Assembly (NCBI RefSeq): GCF_024753285.1
Contig: NZ_JANUGW010000004.1
Coordinates: forward strand, 248,001-312,000
Origin: Massilia pinisoli
GTDB taxonomy: Bacteria > Pseudomonadota > Gammaproteobacteria > Burkholderiales > Burkholderiaceae_D
Direction of reading: 5' to 3'
Length of the DNA: 64,000 nt
Below, piece after piece: positions 49,770 through 59,247 of this stretch; the stretch's first letter is position 1, and each line of letters opens with the position of its first letter. The position numbers and the translations under genes were made by a program. The notes beneath the pieces are model-generated. The model was not told the origin of the DNA, searched no databases, and saw nothing but the letters and a program-made list of their open reading frames with translations.

Positions 49770-50350
49770 AGTTCCACCTCCGCCGGGGCGATGATGGACG
49801 CGTCGTGCTTGTCGGCCAGCTGCGGCAGGCGCACGTCGCGGGCGCGCCAGCCGCGGTGCGACAGCGTGCCGGTGAACGGTGCCTTGCCGACGACGTTGCC
49901 GGTCAGGCGCACGCTGGCCGCGTCGAAGCCTTCCGGCAGCGTGATGCGCGTGCCTTCCAGCTCGCCGCGCACGGGTTCGATGGAGAAGTGCTCGCGCAGC
50001 ACGCGCGCGCAGCCTTCGTGCACGAGGCGGGCGGCGGCGCCGATGTCGGCGTCGGCATACACGGTGATGTTTTCGTTGGCAAAGTCGATCAGGCGCGCCT
50101 CGCGCTGCAGGAGGCCCAGCAACTGCAGGGCGGCGTCCGGCGTGGCGATGCGCAGCGGCGCAGGTGCCGGAGCCGGCTTCGGCTCGGGCGCCGGTTTAGG
50201 GGCAGGTGCGGGCGCGGGTGCGGCGATGGGGCCGACCTGGTCGTCGCGCACGCGCGCGGCGAACTCGGCGTCGCCGAGGGTCTTGAAGAAGGCGCCGAAG
50301 GCAAGGGACAGCCGGCTCCAGAAGGATGGCAGGTGCGTCGGTTGGCTCAT
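49766..50350 (-). CDS. DUF2760 domain protein
   Basis: A 194-residue protein starting at ATG 50350. After FWSRLSLAFGAFFKTLGD and a Pro/Ala/Lys-rich linker (residues 45-68), the DUF2760 domain runs to the end: DAALQLLGLLQREARLIDFANENITVYADADIGAAARLVHEGC, then LSHRGWRARDVRLPQL. The family is known almost only beside Hsp70 genes; it may be a cofactor or client adaptor. Here its stop overlaps the first Hsp70 start by four bases, which supports a physical complex. The biochemical role is unknown. Confidence 0.88.
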   Translation of the reverse strand: MSQPTHLPSFWSRLSLAFGAFFKTLGDAEFAARVRDDQVGPIAAPAPAPAPKPAPEPKPAPAPAPLRIATPDAALQLLGLLQREARLIDFANENITVYADADIGAAARLVHEGCARVLREHFSIEPVRGELEGTRITLPEGFDAASVRLTGNVVGKAPFTGTLSHRGWRARDVRLPQLADKHDASIIAPAEVEL

Positions 50351-50436
50351 GGTCTCGTGTCGTTCGCGGTTCGTGAAAGGGCGCATGATACCAGTTGGAC
50401 CGTAATCAGTTCGACAACGGTTGCGCTCCGGCGGGT

Positions 50437-50910
50437 TCAGATGGCCGGGTCATCGGCTTCCTGTTGTTCCGTGCCGTCCGCGTCGTCCGCCGCCGGCAGC
50501 GCGGCGGCGCCCGCCAGCAGGGCGCGCGCGTACACGTCGAAATCGTCCAGCCCGCGCTTGATGATCGTGACCAGCGCGGGCAGCGGCGCCGCCTGGTAAT
50601 CCCATTCGGCGCGGCAGAATTCGCCGGTGCGCTTGAGGTCCTCGGCCAGCGTGGGCTCGATCCAGCCGTGTTCCGCCAGCAGCGTAATGACTTCGCGCTC
50701 GTCGTGCGCCGTGCCGAGGCCGCGGTCGGCCAGCACGTGGTCGCCCATCTCGATGGCCGCCTCCCAGGCGCGGATCACGTTCAGGGTGGCCGCGTCCTGG
50801 CGCGTGATGTCGCCGACGAAGGTGGTCGGGTCCTTCTCGTATTCGTCGCGGGCACGCTTGCAGCAGCGCTCGATGGTGCCCGTCTTGCTGACCAGCAGCT
50901 GTTCATCCAT
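50437..50910 (-). CDS. HepT/DUF86-like protein lacking the catalytic His
   Basis: A 157-residue helical protein starting at ATG 50910 behind AGGGAACC. NVIRAWEAAIEMGDHVLADRGLG (residues 44-66) and the following helices fit the HepT-like (DUF86) four-helix bundle. HepT ribonucleases use an Rx4-6H motif followed by Tyr (as in RNIAVHDY). Here the matching site reads CRAEWDYQ (99-106), with no His, so nuclease activity is doubtful. No MNT-type nucleotidyltransferase antitoxin is next to it. It lies 86 bp upstream of the DUF2760-Hsp70-Hsp70 operon on the same strand and may belong to it. The family call is by eye. Confidence 0.6.
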   Translation of the reverse strand: MDEQLLVSKTGTIERCCKRARDEYEKDPTTFVGDITRQDAATLNVIRAWEAAIEMGDHVLADRGLGTAHDEREVITLLAEHGWIEPTLAEDLKRTGEFCRAEWDYQAAPLPALVTIIKRGLDDFDVYARALLAGAAALPAADDADGTEQQEADDPAI

Positions 50911-50956
50911 GGTTCCCTCGCTGCGGGACGTGGAGGGTCCCGCTCCAAGGGATAAC

Positions 50957-52210
50957 TTACAACAAGAACAACACGGCCGCCGCACAAGTGGGCGCGAGTG
51001 CACCCAGCAGCAGGCCGACGGCCCCGATCGACTCGTCGTTGAAGCCGCGCCGCAGCAGCGCGACGCCGGCCGGATTCGGGGCGTTGGCGATGACGGTCAG
51101 CCCGCCGCCCGCGACGGCGCCCGCCACGAGCATGTACTGCGCGCGCTCGGACAGCCCGGCGATCAGCGAACCGAGATAGGTCAGCGCGGCGTTGTCCGTG
51201 ATCGCGGTGAGGCCCAGCGCGCCGAAGAACAGGGCGGTGGGCTGCAGGCGCGCGACGATGGGTTGCAGCCACCATTGCTGCATCCCGCCCAGCACGACGA
51301 GACCCGCGAGGAAGAAGCCGACCAGCAGGCCTTCCTTCAGGATCAACGGGTCCTGGTAGCGCGGATACGCGTGCGTGACGCCCATGAACAGCAGGAAGAT
51401 CCCGAGGAACAATACGGGATGGTGGGCCAGCAGCACGACGGCAATGAGCACGGCCAGGTGGGTGAGCGCCACGAGCGGCGGCACGCGCACGGGCGCCTCG
51501 CCCTCGATCGACACGTCGAGCGCGCGCAGGTGCGTGCGCAGCAAATACGTGACGACGGTGGCGTTGACGAGGACCGCGACGAAGGCGCGCCAGCCGAAGT
51601 GCGTGAGCATGTGGAGGCTGTCCCAGCCCCACGCCATGGCCACCATCAGCACGGGCGGCGCGGCGTACGACGTCAACGTGCCGCCGATCGACACGTTGAC
51701 GAACAGGACGCCCAGCGCCCCGTATTTCAGCCATTCCGGCATCCCCTGGCGGAACACGGATGGCGCCAGCATCAGCGCGGCGAGCGTCATCGCGGCGGGC
51801 TCCGTGATCAAGGAACCGGCGAGCGGCACGAGCGCGAGGCCGAGCCACGTCTGCGCGATCTCCGTGCGCAGCGGCATCAGCCGCGCGAGCAGGCGCACGA
51901 GGGCGCGCGCCGTCTCCAGCACGGGCCGCGACGCCGCGACCACCATCACGACGAACACGAACAGCGGCTCCGTGTAATGGCGCGACTCCGCGTAGTCGAT
52001 GGCGGCCGCGCTGCCCTCGACGAAGGCCATCGCGAGCATCAGCACGAAGGCCCAGAAGCCGAACACGACTTCCACTTCGCCGAGCAGGTGGAACAGGCCG
52101 GCGTGGCGCGGATGGCGGTGCGCGAGGACTTCGAACAGGCGGGTGGCGAAGGTGTGCAGCAGGGCGAGCACGAACAGGATCAGGGCGACCTTGTGCATGG
52201 TCGTGGTCAT
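50957..52210 (-). CDS. Putative Na+/H+ antiporter family membrane protein
   Basis: A 417-residue polytopic protein with about 11 membrane segments, resembling the putative Na+/H+ antiporter family PF07399. The core contains SLITEPAAMTLAALMLA, VLFVNVSIGGTLTSYAAPPVLMVA and LTAITDNAALTYLGSLI. These pairs of short unwound repeats with buried Asp/Glu and Asn are typical of ion-coupled transporters. The ATG at 52210 is preceded by GAGGAA; other in-frame ATGs follow within four codons. It lies 46 bp upstream of the HepT-like gene on the same strand, and so may be the first gene of the Hsp70 run. Confidence 0.8.
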   Translation of the reverse strand: MTTTMHKVALILFVLALLHTFATRLFEVLAHRHPRHAGLFHLLGEVEVVFGFWAFVLMLAMAFVEGSAAAIDYAESRHYTEPLFVFVVMVVAASRPVLETARALVRLLARLMPLRTEIAQTWLGLALVPLAGSLITEPAAMTLAALMLAPSVFRQGMPEWLKYGALGVLFVNVSIGGTLTSYAAPPVLMVAMAWGWDSLHMLTHFGWRAFVAVLVNATVVTYLLRTHLRALDVSIEGEAPVRVPPLVALTHLAVLIAVVLLAHHPVLFLGIFLLFMGVTHAYPRYQDPLILKEGLLVGFFLAGLVVLGGMQQWWLQPIVARLQPTALFFGALGLTAITDNAALTYLGSLIAGLSERAQYMLVAGAVAGGGLTVIANAPNPAGVALLRRGFNDESIGAVGLLLGALAPTCAAAVLFLL

Positions 52211-52267
52211 GGGCGGGGTTCCTCGTGTCTGGATATTCCCCCATTGTCCCACGACGGGCGCGAATCC

Positions 52268-53203
52268 TCAGCCCAGGCTCTCGATATAGCGCTCGTCCAC
52301 CTGCTCGCAGTACTCGGCGCAGGCGGCGCGCACGGCGGACGCCGCCGCATGGACGGCCACCGACGCGTTCGTGCGCCGGCTCATCGACACGATGATCGGC
52401 GGCGGCACGGGTTGCAGCGGCACTTCCACGAATTCGCCGTTCTCGAGATGGCTGCTGACGAACAGCCAGGGAATCGCGGCCACGCCGAAGCCGTTGCGGA
52501 TCAGCTGGATGATGGCGGCCACGGACGGCGAGCAGGTGATGCGCGTCTGCTCGAGCGGCACCGCGCTCAGGTTGGCGAGCCGGGTGACGATGTCTTCCAG
52601 CACCCGGTGCGGCGCGGTGCCGCGGCCGAACGTCAGGATCGGGAACTGCAGCAGGCGCTGGGCCAGGCCTTCCCGCTGCGGCGCCAGCAGGCCCGCCCGT
52701 GCGATCCAGCGGACCGGGTACACGGCCAGCGGCTCGGACGTGATCTCGCTGCTGTTGATGCCCTCGATGCCGACCACCAGGTCGAGCTCTCCCGCCAGCA
52801 GGCGCTTGTCCAGGGTCGCGCTCGTGTCCACGACGAGATCGATTTCCAGCTCCGGGAAACTGGTGTTCAGCTGGCGCACGGAATGCGCGAGCCAGCTGTG
52901 TACCACCGTCTCGATCACGCCCAGCCGCAGCCGGCCCCGCACCGCGCTTTCCGTGCGTGCCGCCTCGCGCAGGCGCCGGGTCGCATCCACGACGGCCTTG
53001 GCGTGGTTCAGCAGATAGTCCGCGTTCGGCGTCAGCCGGAATTCGCGGGTGCTGCGGTCGATGAGTTCCGTCTGCAGCTCTTCCTCCAGCGCCTTGATCC
53101 GCAGCGAGATCGCCGCCGGCGTCGCGTGCATGGCGCGGGCCGTCGCACGGACGCTGCGCAGCTGGGCGAGGGTGATCAGGGTTTCGAGGAAGCGCGTATT
53201 CAT
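52268..53203 (-). CDS. LysR-type regulator of the D-glutamate/oxoproline cluster
   Basis: A 311-residue LysR regulator. The winged helix is at the N-terminus ([34 protein letters not shown]), and the substrate domain (about 90-300) contains [20 protein letters not shown] and [14 protein letters not shown]. It is head to head with the DUF1445 gene 144 bp away and probably activates it and the downstream transporter, oxoprolinase and porin. The inducer is likely D-glutamate, 5-oxoproline or a relative. An AAAGAATACTTT half-palindrome (53209-53220) lies next to its start codon. Confidence 0.9.
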   Translation of the reverse strand: MNTRFLETLITLAQLRSVRATARAMHATPAAISLRIKALEEELQTELIDRSTREFRLTPNADYLLNHAKAVVDATRRLREAARTESAVRGRLRLGVIETVVHSWLAHSVRQLNTSFPELEIDLVVDTSATLDKRLLAGELDLVVGIEGINSSEITSEPLAVYPVRWIARAGLLAPQREGLAQRLLQFPILTFGRGTAPHRVLEDIVTRLANLSAVPLEQTRITCSPSVAAIIQLIRNGFGVAAIPWLFVSSHLENGEFVEVPLQPVPPPIIVSMSRRTNASVAVHAAASAVRAACAEYCEQVDERYIESLG

Positions 53204-53346
53204 GGCGTAAAGAATACTTTAAGAATCAGGAGAACGGAGGGGAGACGCGTTTAGGAAAACTTAACACATGCGATAAAAATAAGTGGCTTGGTGGAACGGC
53301 AAACCACATCTATGCTTGTTTCACGTCATTACGATTCGAGAAACCC

Positions 53347-54120
53347 ATGAAACCGATCCAGTTCCGTCACCTGGTCCGCGCGGGAGAGTTTCGCAAGCCG
53401 ACCGCCGGCGTCTGCGGCGGCTATGCCCAGGCCAACCTCGTCATCCTGCCGGCAGCGCAGGCCCACGATTTTCTCCGCTTTGCCCAGCGCAACCCGAAGG
53501 CGTGCCCCTTGCTCGCGGTGGGCGAACCGGGCGCGTGGAACGTGCCGGCGCTCGGCGCGGACCTCGACCTGCGCACGGACGTCCCGGGCTATTACGTGTA
53601 CCGCGACGGCCAACTGGCGGAGACGCCGGCATCGCTGGAAGGCCTGTGGCGCGACGATCTGGTCGCGTTCGCGATCGGCTGTTCATTCTCGTTCGAGGAG
53701 ATGCTGCTGGCCGCCGGCATCCCGCTGCGCCACATCGAGCAGGACCGGAACATCGCCATGTACCGCACGAACATCCCGAACGAAGCCGCGGGGGCCTTCG
53801 GCGGGAACATGGTCGTGTCCATGCGGCCGTTGAAGGCGCGGGATGCGATCCGGGCGATCCAGATCACGAGCCGCTTCCCCGCGATCCACGGGGCGCCGGT
53901 GCACCTGGGCGATCCGCGCCTGATCGGCATCGCCGACCTGGCGCGGCCCGACTACGGCGACGCCGTCGAGGTCATGGCGGACGAAGTGCCCGTGTTCTGG
54001 GCCTGCGGCGTCACCCCGCAGGAGGCGATCCGCGCCGCGCACCTGCCGTTCGTGATCACCCATCGCCCCGGCTACATGCTGGTGACCGACATCCCGAATG
54101 CAGCGCTGGCGGCGCTGTAA
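53347..54120 (+). CDS. D-glutamate cyclase family protein (DUF1445 putative hydro-lyase)
   Basis: A 257-residue protein of the DUF1445/YcsI family, full length. Blocks: [61 protein letters not shown], and the C-terminal [16 protein letters not shown] and [15 protein letters not shown], with a conserved Cys and His/Arg. The mammalian relative DGLUCY converts D-glutamate to 5-oxo-D-proline. Its setting here, followed by a transporter and a 5-oxoprolinase, fits that reaction and makes the hydro-lyase label less likely. It is the first gene of the operon, divergent from the LysR gene. Confidence 0.85.
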   Translation: MKPIQFRHLVRAGEFRKPTAGVCGGYAQANLVILPAAQAHDFLRFAQRNPKACPLLAVGEPGAWNVPALGADLDLRTDVPGYYVYRDGQLAETPASLEGLWRDDLVAFAIGCSFSFEEMLLAAGIPLRHIEQDRNIAMYRTNIPNEAAGAFGGNMVVSMRPLKARDAIRAIQITSRFPAIHGAPVHLGDPRLIGIADLARPDYGDAVEVMADEVPVFWACGVTPQEAIRAAHLPFVITHRPGYMLVTDIPNAALAAL

Positions 54121-54148
54121 GAAAACACCCACAAACAATGGAGACGAC

Positions 54149-55426
54149 ATGAATACACAAGAACTCGCGCAGGATCGCGTGGAGGATGCGGGCCACTTCG
54201 GCTGGCTGCGCCAGCTGACCAAGGCCGAGCGCCGCACGTTCATCGGCTGCAAGGTCGGCTATGCGCTGGATGCGATGGACACGCAATTCCTCAGCTTCGT
54301 GATTCCCACGCTGATCGCCACCTGGGGCATCTCCAAGGGCGATGCCGGCTTGATCGGCACCGTCACGCTGCTCACGTCGTCGCTGGGCGGCTGGCTGGCC
54401 GGCATCCTGTCGGACCGCATCGGCCGCGTGAAGACGCTGCAGTTGACGATTTTGTGGTTCGCGCTGTTCACCGTGCTGAGCGGCTTTGCCCAGACCTTCA
54501 ACCAGTTGCTCGTGCTGCGCGGCCTGATGGGCTTCGGCATGGGCGGCGAATGGACGGCTGGCGCGATCCTGATGGGTGAAGTCATCCGCGCGAAGGACCG
54601 CGGCAAGGCGGTCGGGATGGTGCAGGCCGGCTGGGCCCTGGGCTGGGGCGTGTCGGCGCTGCTGTACGCGTTGATGTTCTCGCTGCTGCCGGCCGAACTG
54701 GCCTGGCGCTCGCTGTTCCTGCTGGGGATCCTCCCCGCGCTGTTCGTCATCTACATCCGCCGCTTCGTGGACGAGCCGGACGTCTTCCTGGCCGAGCAGC
54801 GCCGCAGCGAGCACGCGGAACAGGCACGGTTCACCGAGATCTTCTCGCCGCGCATGCTGTCGACCACGCTGCGCGCCGTGCTGCTGACGACCGGCGCGCA
54901 GGGCGGCTACTACGCGATCACGACCTGGCTGCCCACGTTCCTGAAGACCGAGCGCCACCTGACGGTGCTGGGCACCGGCGGCTACCTGGCGATGGTCATC
55001 GCCGGCTCGTACGTCGGCTACATCGTCAGCGCCTATTTGACGGACCGCCTGGGCCGCAAGCGCAACTTCATCCTGTTCGCCGTCGGTTCGCTGGCGATCG
55101 CACTGGCCTACACGCGGCTGCCGGTGACGGACAACGTGATGCTGCTGCTCGGCTTCCCGCTCGGCTTCTTCGTCTCCGGCGTCTTCAGCGGCATGGGCGC
55201 GTTCCTGACCGAGTTGTTCCCGACCCGCATGCGCGGTTCCGGCCAGGGCTTCTGCTACAGCATGGGCCGCGCGATCGGCTCGCTGTTCCCGTTCGCGATC
55301 GGCGCCGCCGGCCAGTCGCTCCCGCTGGGCCATGCCATCGGCCTGTTCTCGGCCGGTGCCTACGGCATCATGATCGTGGCCGCGCTGACGTTGCCCGAGA
55401 CCCGCGGCAAGCGCCTCGAATCCTGA
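54149..55426 (+). CDS. MFS transporter, sugar/acid:H+ symporter type
   Basis: A 425-residue major facilitator protein with twelve membrane segments. The cytoplasmic loop motif GILSDRIGRVKTLQ and its second-half repeat YLTDRLGRKRNFI are both present. GLMGFGMGGEWTAGAILMGEVI resembles the sialic acid/aromatic acid symporter (NanT/ShiA-like) branch. It probably imports the substrate of the enzymes around it, such as 5-oxoproline or D-glutamate. It follows the DUF1445 gene by 28 bp. Confidence 0.9.
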   Translation: MNTQELAQDRVEDAGHFGWLRQLTKAERRTFIGCKVGYALDAMDTQFLSFVIPTLIATWGISKGDAGLIGTVTLLTSSLGGWLAGILSDRIGRVKTLQLTILWFALFTVLSGFAQTFNQLLVLRGLMGFGMGGEWTAGAILMGEVIRAKDRGKAVGMVQAGWALGWGVSALLYALMFSLLPAELAWRSLFLLGILPALFVIYIRRFVDEPDVFLAEQRRSEHAEQARFTEIFSPRMLSTTLRAVLLTTGAQGGYYAITTWLPTFLKTERHLTVLGTGGYLAMVIAGSYVGYIVSAYLTDRLGRKRNFILFAVGSLAIALAYTRLPVTDNVMLLLGFPLGFFVSGVFSGMGAFLTELFPTRMRGSGQGFCYSMGRAIGSLFPFAIGAAGQSLPLGHAIGLFSAGAYGIMIVAALTLPETRGKRLES

Positions 55427-55535
55427 ATCCGCCGGCCGTCACGGCCGCACCCCGCCCCCCTGTACGACGCACACGTGCTTGCACGCCAGGGCAGCGCTTT
55501 GCCCGCGCGCCCCGATACTTTGAAGAGGTAAGACC

Positions 55536-58500
55536 ATGCACCAAGAGACCAACCGACACGACACCCCGCGCCCGCGCCCGCGCCCGCGCTGGCAATTCTG
55601 GATCGACCGCGGCGGCACGTTCACCGACATCGTCGCGCGCAAGCCCGACGGCGCGCTGGTGACGGCCAAGCTGCTGTCCGAAAATCCCGAGCAGTACCGC
55701 GACGCCGCCGTTGCCGGCATCCGCCGCCTGCTCGGCATCGCGCCCGACGCCCCGATCACGCCCGACCTCGTGGAAGCCGTTAAGATGGGTACGACGGTTG
55801 CGACGAACGCCCTGCTGGAGCGCAAGGGCGAGCGCACGGCGCTGCTGATCACCAAGGGTTTCAGGGACGCGCTGCGCATCGCCTACCAGAACCGTCCGCG
55901 TCTGTTCGACCGCCATCCCGTGCTGCCGCAGCTGCTGTACCAACGCGTGGTCGAAGTGATTGAACGCGTCGGCGCGCACGGCGACGTGGTCAAGGCGCTC
56001 GACGTGGCCGCCGTGCGCGCGCAGCTGGCGGGCTTGTACGCCGACGGCTTCCGTTCGGTTGCGATCGTGCTGATGCACGGCTACCGCTACCCCGACCACG
56101 AACGCACGATCGCCGCCATCGCCACGGAACTGGGCTTCACGCAGGTCTCCGTCTCGCACCAGGTCAGCCCGATGATGAAGCTGGTCTCGCGCGGCGACAC
56201 GACAGTCGTGGATGCCTACCTGTCGCCGATCCTGCGCCGCTACGTCGACCAGGTCGCGGCCGAGATGGAAGGCGTGCGCCTGCTCTTCATGCAGAGCAAT
56301 GGCGGCCTGACGGGCGCGCACCGCTTCCAGGGCAAGGACTCGATCCTGTCCGGTCCCGCCGGCGGCATCGTCGGCATGGTCGGCACGGCGCGCAAGGCCG
56401 GCTTCGACAAGCTGATCGGCTTCGACATGGGCGGCACGTCCACCGACGTCTCGCACTACGCGGGCGAACTGGAACGCGAATTCGAGACCCAGGTGGCCGG
56501 CGTGCGGATGCGCGCGCCGATGATGAGCATCCACACGGTGGCCGCGGGCGGCGGCTCGGTCCTGCACTTCGACGGCAGCCGGCTGCGCGTCGGTCCGGAC
56601 AGCGCGGGTGCGAATCCGGGCCCGGCCAGCTACCGCCGCGGCGGCCCCCTGACGGTCACCGACTGCAACGTCATGCTCGGGAAGATCCAGCCCGCGCACT
56701 TCCCGGCCGTGTTCGGCCCGCACGCCGACGAGCCGCTCGACGCCGCCATCGTGCGCGAGAAATTCGCGCAGATCGCCGCGCGCATCGAACGCGAGACGGG
56801 CCAGCGCCGCACCCCGGAGGAGGTGGCCGAAGGTTTCCTGGAGATCGCGGTTGGCAGCATGGCCAATGCCATCAAGTTCATCTCGGTGCAGCGCGGCCAC
56901 GACGTGACGGAATACACGCTGGCCACGTTCGGCGGCGCCGGCGGCCAGCACGCATGCCTGGTGGCCGACGCGCTCGGCATGACCCGCATCTTCGCCCACC
57001 CGTTCGCCGGCGTGCTGTCCGCGTACGGCATGGGTCTCGCGAGCCAGACCGCGATGCGCGAGCGGACGATGGAAACGGCACTGGCCAGCGACACGGCCGG
57101 CGCACTGCGCGCCGCGCTCGATGCGCTGGCGCGGGAAGCGACCGATGAATTGCTGGCGCAGGGCATCGCGCTTGACGCCGTGCGCGTCGTCAAGCGGGCG
57201 CACCTGCGCTACGAAGGCACGGATTCCGTCATCATCGTGCAGCACGACAGCGTGGCCTCGATGCAGGTGCAGTTCGAGGAAGCGTACGGCAAGCGCTATT
57301 CGTTCCTCATGCCGGACAAGGCGATCGTCGTCGAGGCGATCTCGGTGGAAGCGATCGGAGAAACGGATGCCGGCGCGGCCCACGTCGCCGCTGCCGTGCC
57401 GCGCGATGAACCGCTGGCACCGCACGACACGGTGCCCGTGTATTCGGGCGGCCAGTGGCACGACAGCGCGCTGTACCTGCGTGCGCAGACCCGTCCCGGC
57501 GACCGCATCGCCGGCCCCGCGATCATCGTCGAGGCGAACGGCACCAACATCGTCGAACCGGGCTGGGTGGCTGAGGTTACGCTCGAGGACAACCTCGTGC
57601 TCACGCGCGTCGCGCCGCGTGCGCGCCGCAAGGCCATCGGCACCGAGGCCGATCCCGTCATGCTCGAAGTCTTCAACAACCTGTTCATGAGCATCGCCGA
57701 GCAGATGGGCCTGCGGCTGCAGAACACGGCGGTGTCGGTGAACATCAAGGAGCGCCTGGACTTTTCGTGTGCGCTGTTCGATGCCGACGGCAACCTGATC
57801 GCCAACGCGCCGCATATCCCCGTCCACCTGGGCTCCATGGGCGCGAGCATCAAGACGGTGATCGAGGCCAATCGCGGCCGCATGCAGGCGGGCGACGTCT
57901 ACATGCTCAACGACCCGTACCACGGCGGCACGCACCTGCCGGACATCACCGTGATCACGCCGGTGTTCGACCGCGCGGGCGAGAACATCCTGTTCTACGT
58001 GGCGTCGCGCGGCCACCATGCGGACGTGGGCGGCATCGCGCCCGGGTCGATGCCGGCGAACAGCCGCAGGGTCGAGGAAGAGGGCGTCCTGATCGACAAC
58101 TTCCAGCTGGTGCGGGCAGGCCGCTTCCTGGAGCGCGAGACGACGGCGCTGCTGCTGTCGGGCGACTACCCGTGCCGCAACGTCGCGCAGAACATCGCCG
58201 ACCTGCAGGCGCAGGTGGCCGCGAACCAGAAGGGCGTCGAGGAACTCCTGAAGATGGTCGACCAGTTCGGGCTCGACGTCGTGCAGGCCTATATGCGGCA
58301 CGTGCAGGACAACGCCGAGGAAGCCGTACGCCGCGTCATCCGCGCCCTGAAGGATGGCAGCTACACGTACCGGCTGGACAACGGCGCCGTGATCAAGGTG
58401 GCGATCCGCGTCGACCACGCGGCGCGCACGGCCGACATCGACTTCACCGGCACGTCGCCGCAGCTCGACAACAACTTCAACGCGCCGAGCTCGATCTGCA

Positions 58501-59228
58501 TGGCGGCGGTGCTGTACGTGTTCCGCACGCTCGTCGACAACGACATCCCCCTGAACGCGGGCTGCCTGAAGCCGCTGAACGTGATCATCCCGGCAGGCTC
58601 GATGCTCAATCCGCGCTACCCGGCCGCCGTCGTCTCCGGCAACGTGGAAACGTCGAGCTGCATCACGAACGCCCTGTACGGCGCGCTCGGCGTGCAGGCG
58701 TCGTCTCCGGGCACGATGAACAATTTCACGTTCGGGAATGCGGAATACCAGTACTACGAGACCATCGCCGGCGGTTCGGGCGCGGGCGACGGTTTCAACG
58801 GCACCGACGTCGTCCAGACCAATATGACGAACTCGCGCCTGACCGATCCGGAGGTGCTCGAATGGCGCTATCCGGTGCGCCTGGACAGCTACGAGATCGC
58901 GCAGGGCTCCGGCGGCCGCGGACGCTGGCAGGGCGGCAACGGCGGCGTGCGCAGGATCCGCTTCCTGGCGCCGATGACGGCGTCGATCCTGTCCAACAAC
59001 CGCATCGTCCCGCCGTTCGGCATGGCGGGCGGAGAGCCCGGCCGATGCGGCCGCAACTACGTCGTGCGGGCCGGCGGCAAGGTCGAGGAACTGGGTTTCG
59101 TGGCGACGACGGACGTGCAGCCGGGCGACGTGTTCGTCATCGAGACGCCGGGCGGCGGCGGTTACGCGCCCGCCGTGCAGGAGGCTGCCGCAGCCGTCGC
59201 CGCCATCCGTGACGACATCCCCGCATAA
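55536..59228 (+). CDS. 5-Oxoprolinase (HyuA-HyuB fusion)
   Basis: A 1230-residue ATP-dependent 5-oxoprolinase in which the HyuA-like and HyuB-like halves are one chain, as in eukaryotic OPLAH. The first half shows [37 protein letters not shown], and [14 protein letters not shown]; the second half begins near residue 705 with [20 protein letters not shown] and has [18 protein letters not shown] and [20 protein letters not shown]. It opens cyclic 5-oxoproline to glutamate. The N-terminal PRPRPRPR run (residues 11-18) is from a short CG-rich tandem repeat. GAGGTAAGACC precedes the ATG. Confidence 0.94.
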   Translation: MHQETNRHDTPRPRPRPRWQFWIDRGGTFTDIVARKPDGALVTAKLLSENPEQYRDAAVAGIRRLLGIAPDAPITPDLVEAVKMGTTVATNALLERKGERTALLITKGFRDALRIAYQNRPRLFDRHPVLPQLLYQRVVEVIERVGAHGDVVKALDVAAVRAQLAGLYADGFRSVAIVLMHGYRYPDHERTIAAIATELGFTQVSVSHQVSPMMKLVSRGDTTVVDAYLSPILRRYVDQVAAEMEGVRLLFMQSNGGLTGAHRFQGKDSILSGPAGGIVGMVGTARKAGFDKLIGFDMGGTSTDVSHYAGELEREFETQVAGVRMRAPMMSIHTVAAGGGSVLHFDGSRLRVGPDSAGANPGPASYRRGGPLTVTDCNVMLGKIQPAHFPAVFGPHADEPLDAAIVREKFAQIAARIERETGQRRTPEEVAEGFLEIAVGSMANAIKFISVQRGHDVTEYTLATFGGAGGQHACLVADALGMTRIFAHPFAGVLSAYGMGLASQTAMRERTMETALASDTAGALRAALDALAREATDELLAQGIALDAVRVVKRAHLRYEGTDSVIIVQHDSVASMQVQFEEAYGKRYSFLMPDKAIVVEAISVEAIGETDAGAAHVAAAVPRDEPLAPHDTVPVYSGGQWHDSALYLRAQTRPGDRIAGPAIIVEANGTNIVEPGWVAEVTLEDNLVLTRVAPRARRKAIGTEADPVMLEVFNNLFMSIAEQMGLRLQNTAVSVNIKERLDFSCALFDADGNLIANAPHIPVHLGSMGASIKTVIEANRGRMQAGDVYMLNDPYHGGTHLPDITVITPVFDRAGENILFYVASRGHHADVGGIAPGSMPANSRRVEEEGVLIDNFQLVRAGRFLERETTALLLSGDYPCRNVAQNIADLQAQVAANQKGVEELLKMVDQFGLDVVQAYMRHVQDNAEEAVRRVIRALKDGSYTYRLDNGAVIKVAIRVDHAARTADIDFTGTSPQLDNNFNAPSSICMAAVLYVFRTLVDNDIPLNAGCLKPLNVIIPAGSMLNPRYPAAVVSGNVETSSCITNALYGALGVQASSPGTMNNFTFGNAEYQYYETIAGGSGAGDGFNGTDVVQTNMTNSRLTDPEVLEWRYPVRLDSYEIAQGSGGRGRWQGGNGGVRRIRFLAPMTASILSNNRIVPPFGMAGGEPGRCGRNYVVRAGGKVEELGFVATTDVQPGDVFVIETPGGGGYAPAVQEAAAAVAAIRDDIPA

Positions 59229-59247
59229 CCACAACGAGAAAGAGCGA

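Noticed and set aside
55560..55592. CGCCCG tandem repeat at the oxoprolinase N-terminus
   Set aside because: A short run encoding PRPRPRPR; too small to call a functional repeat, though it could be a slippage site.
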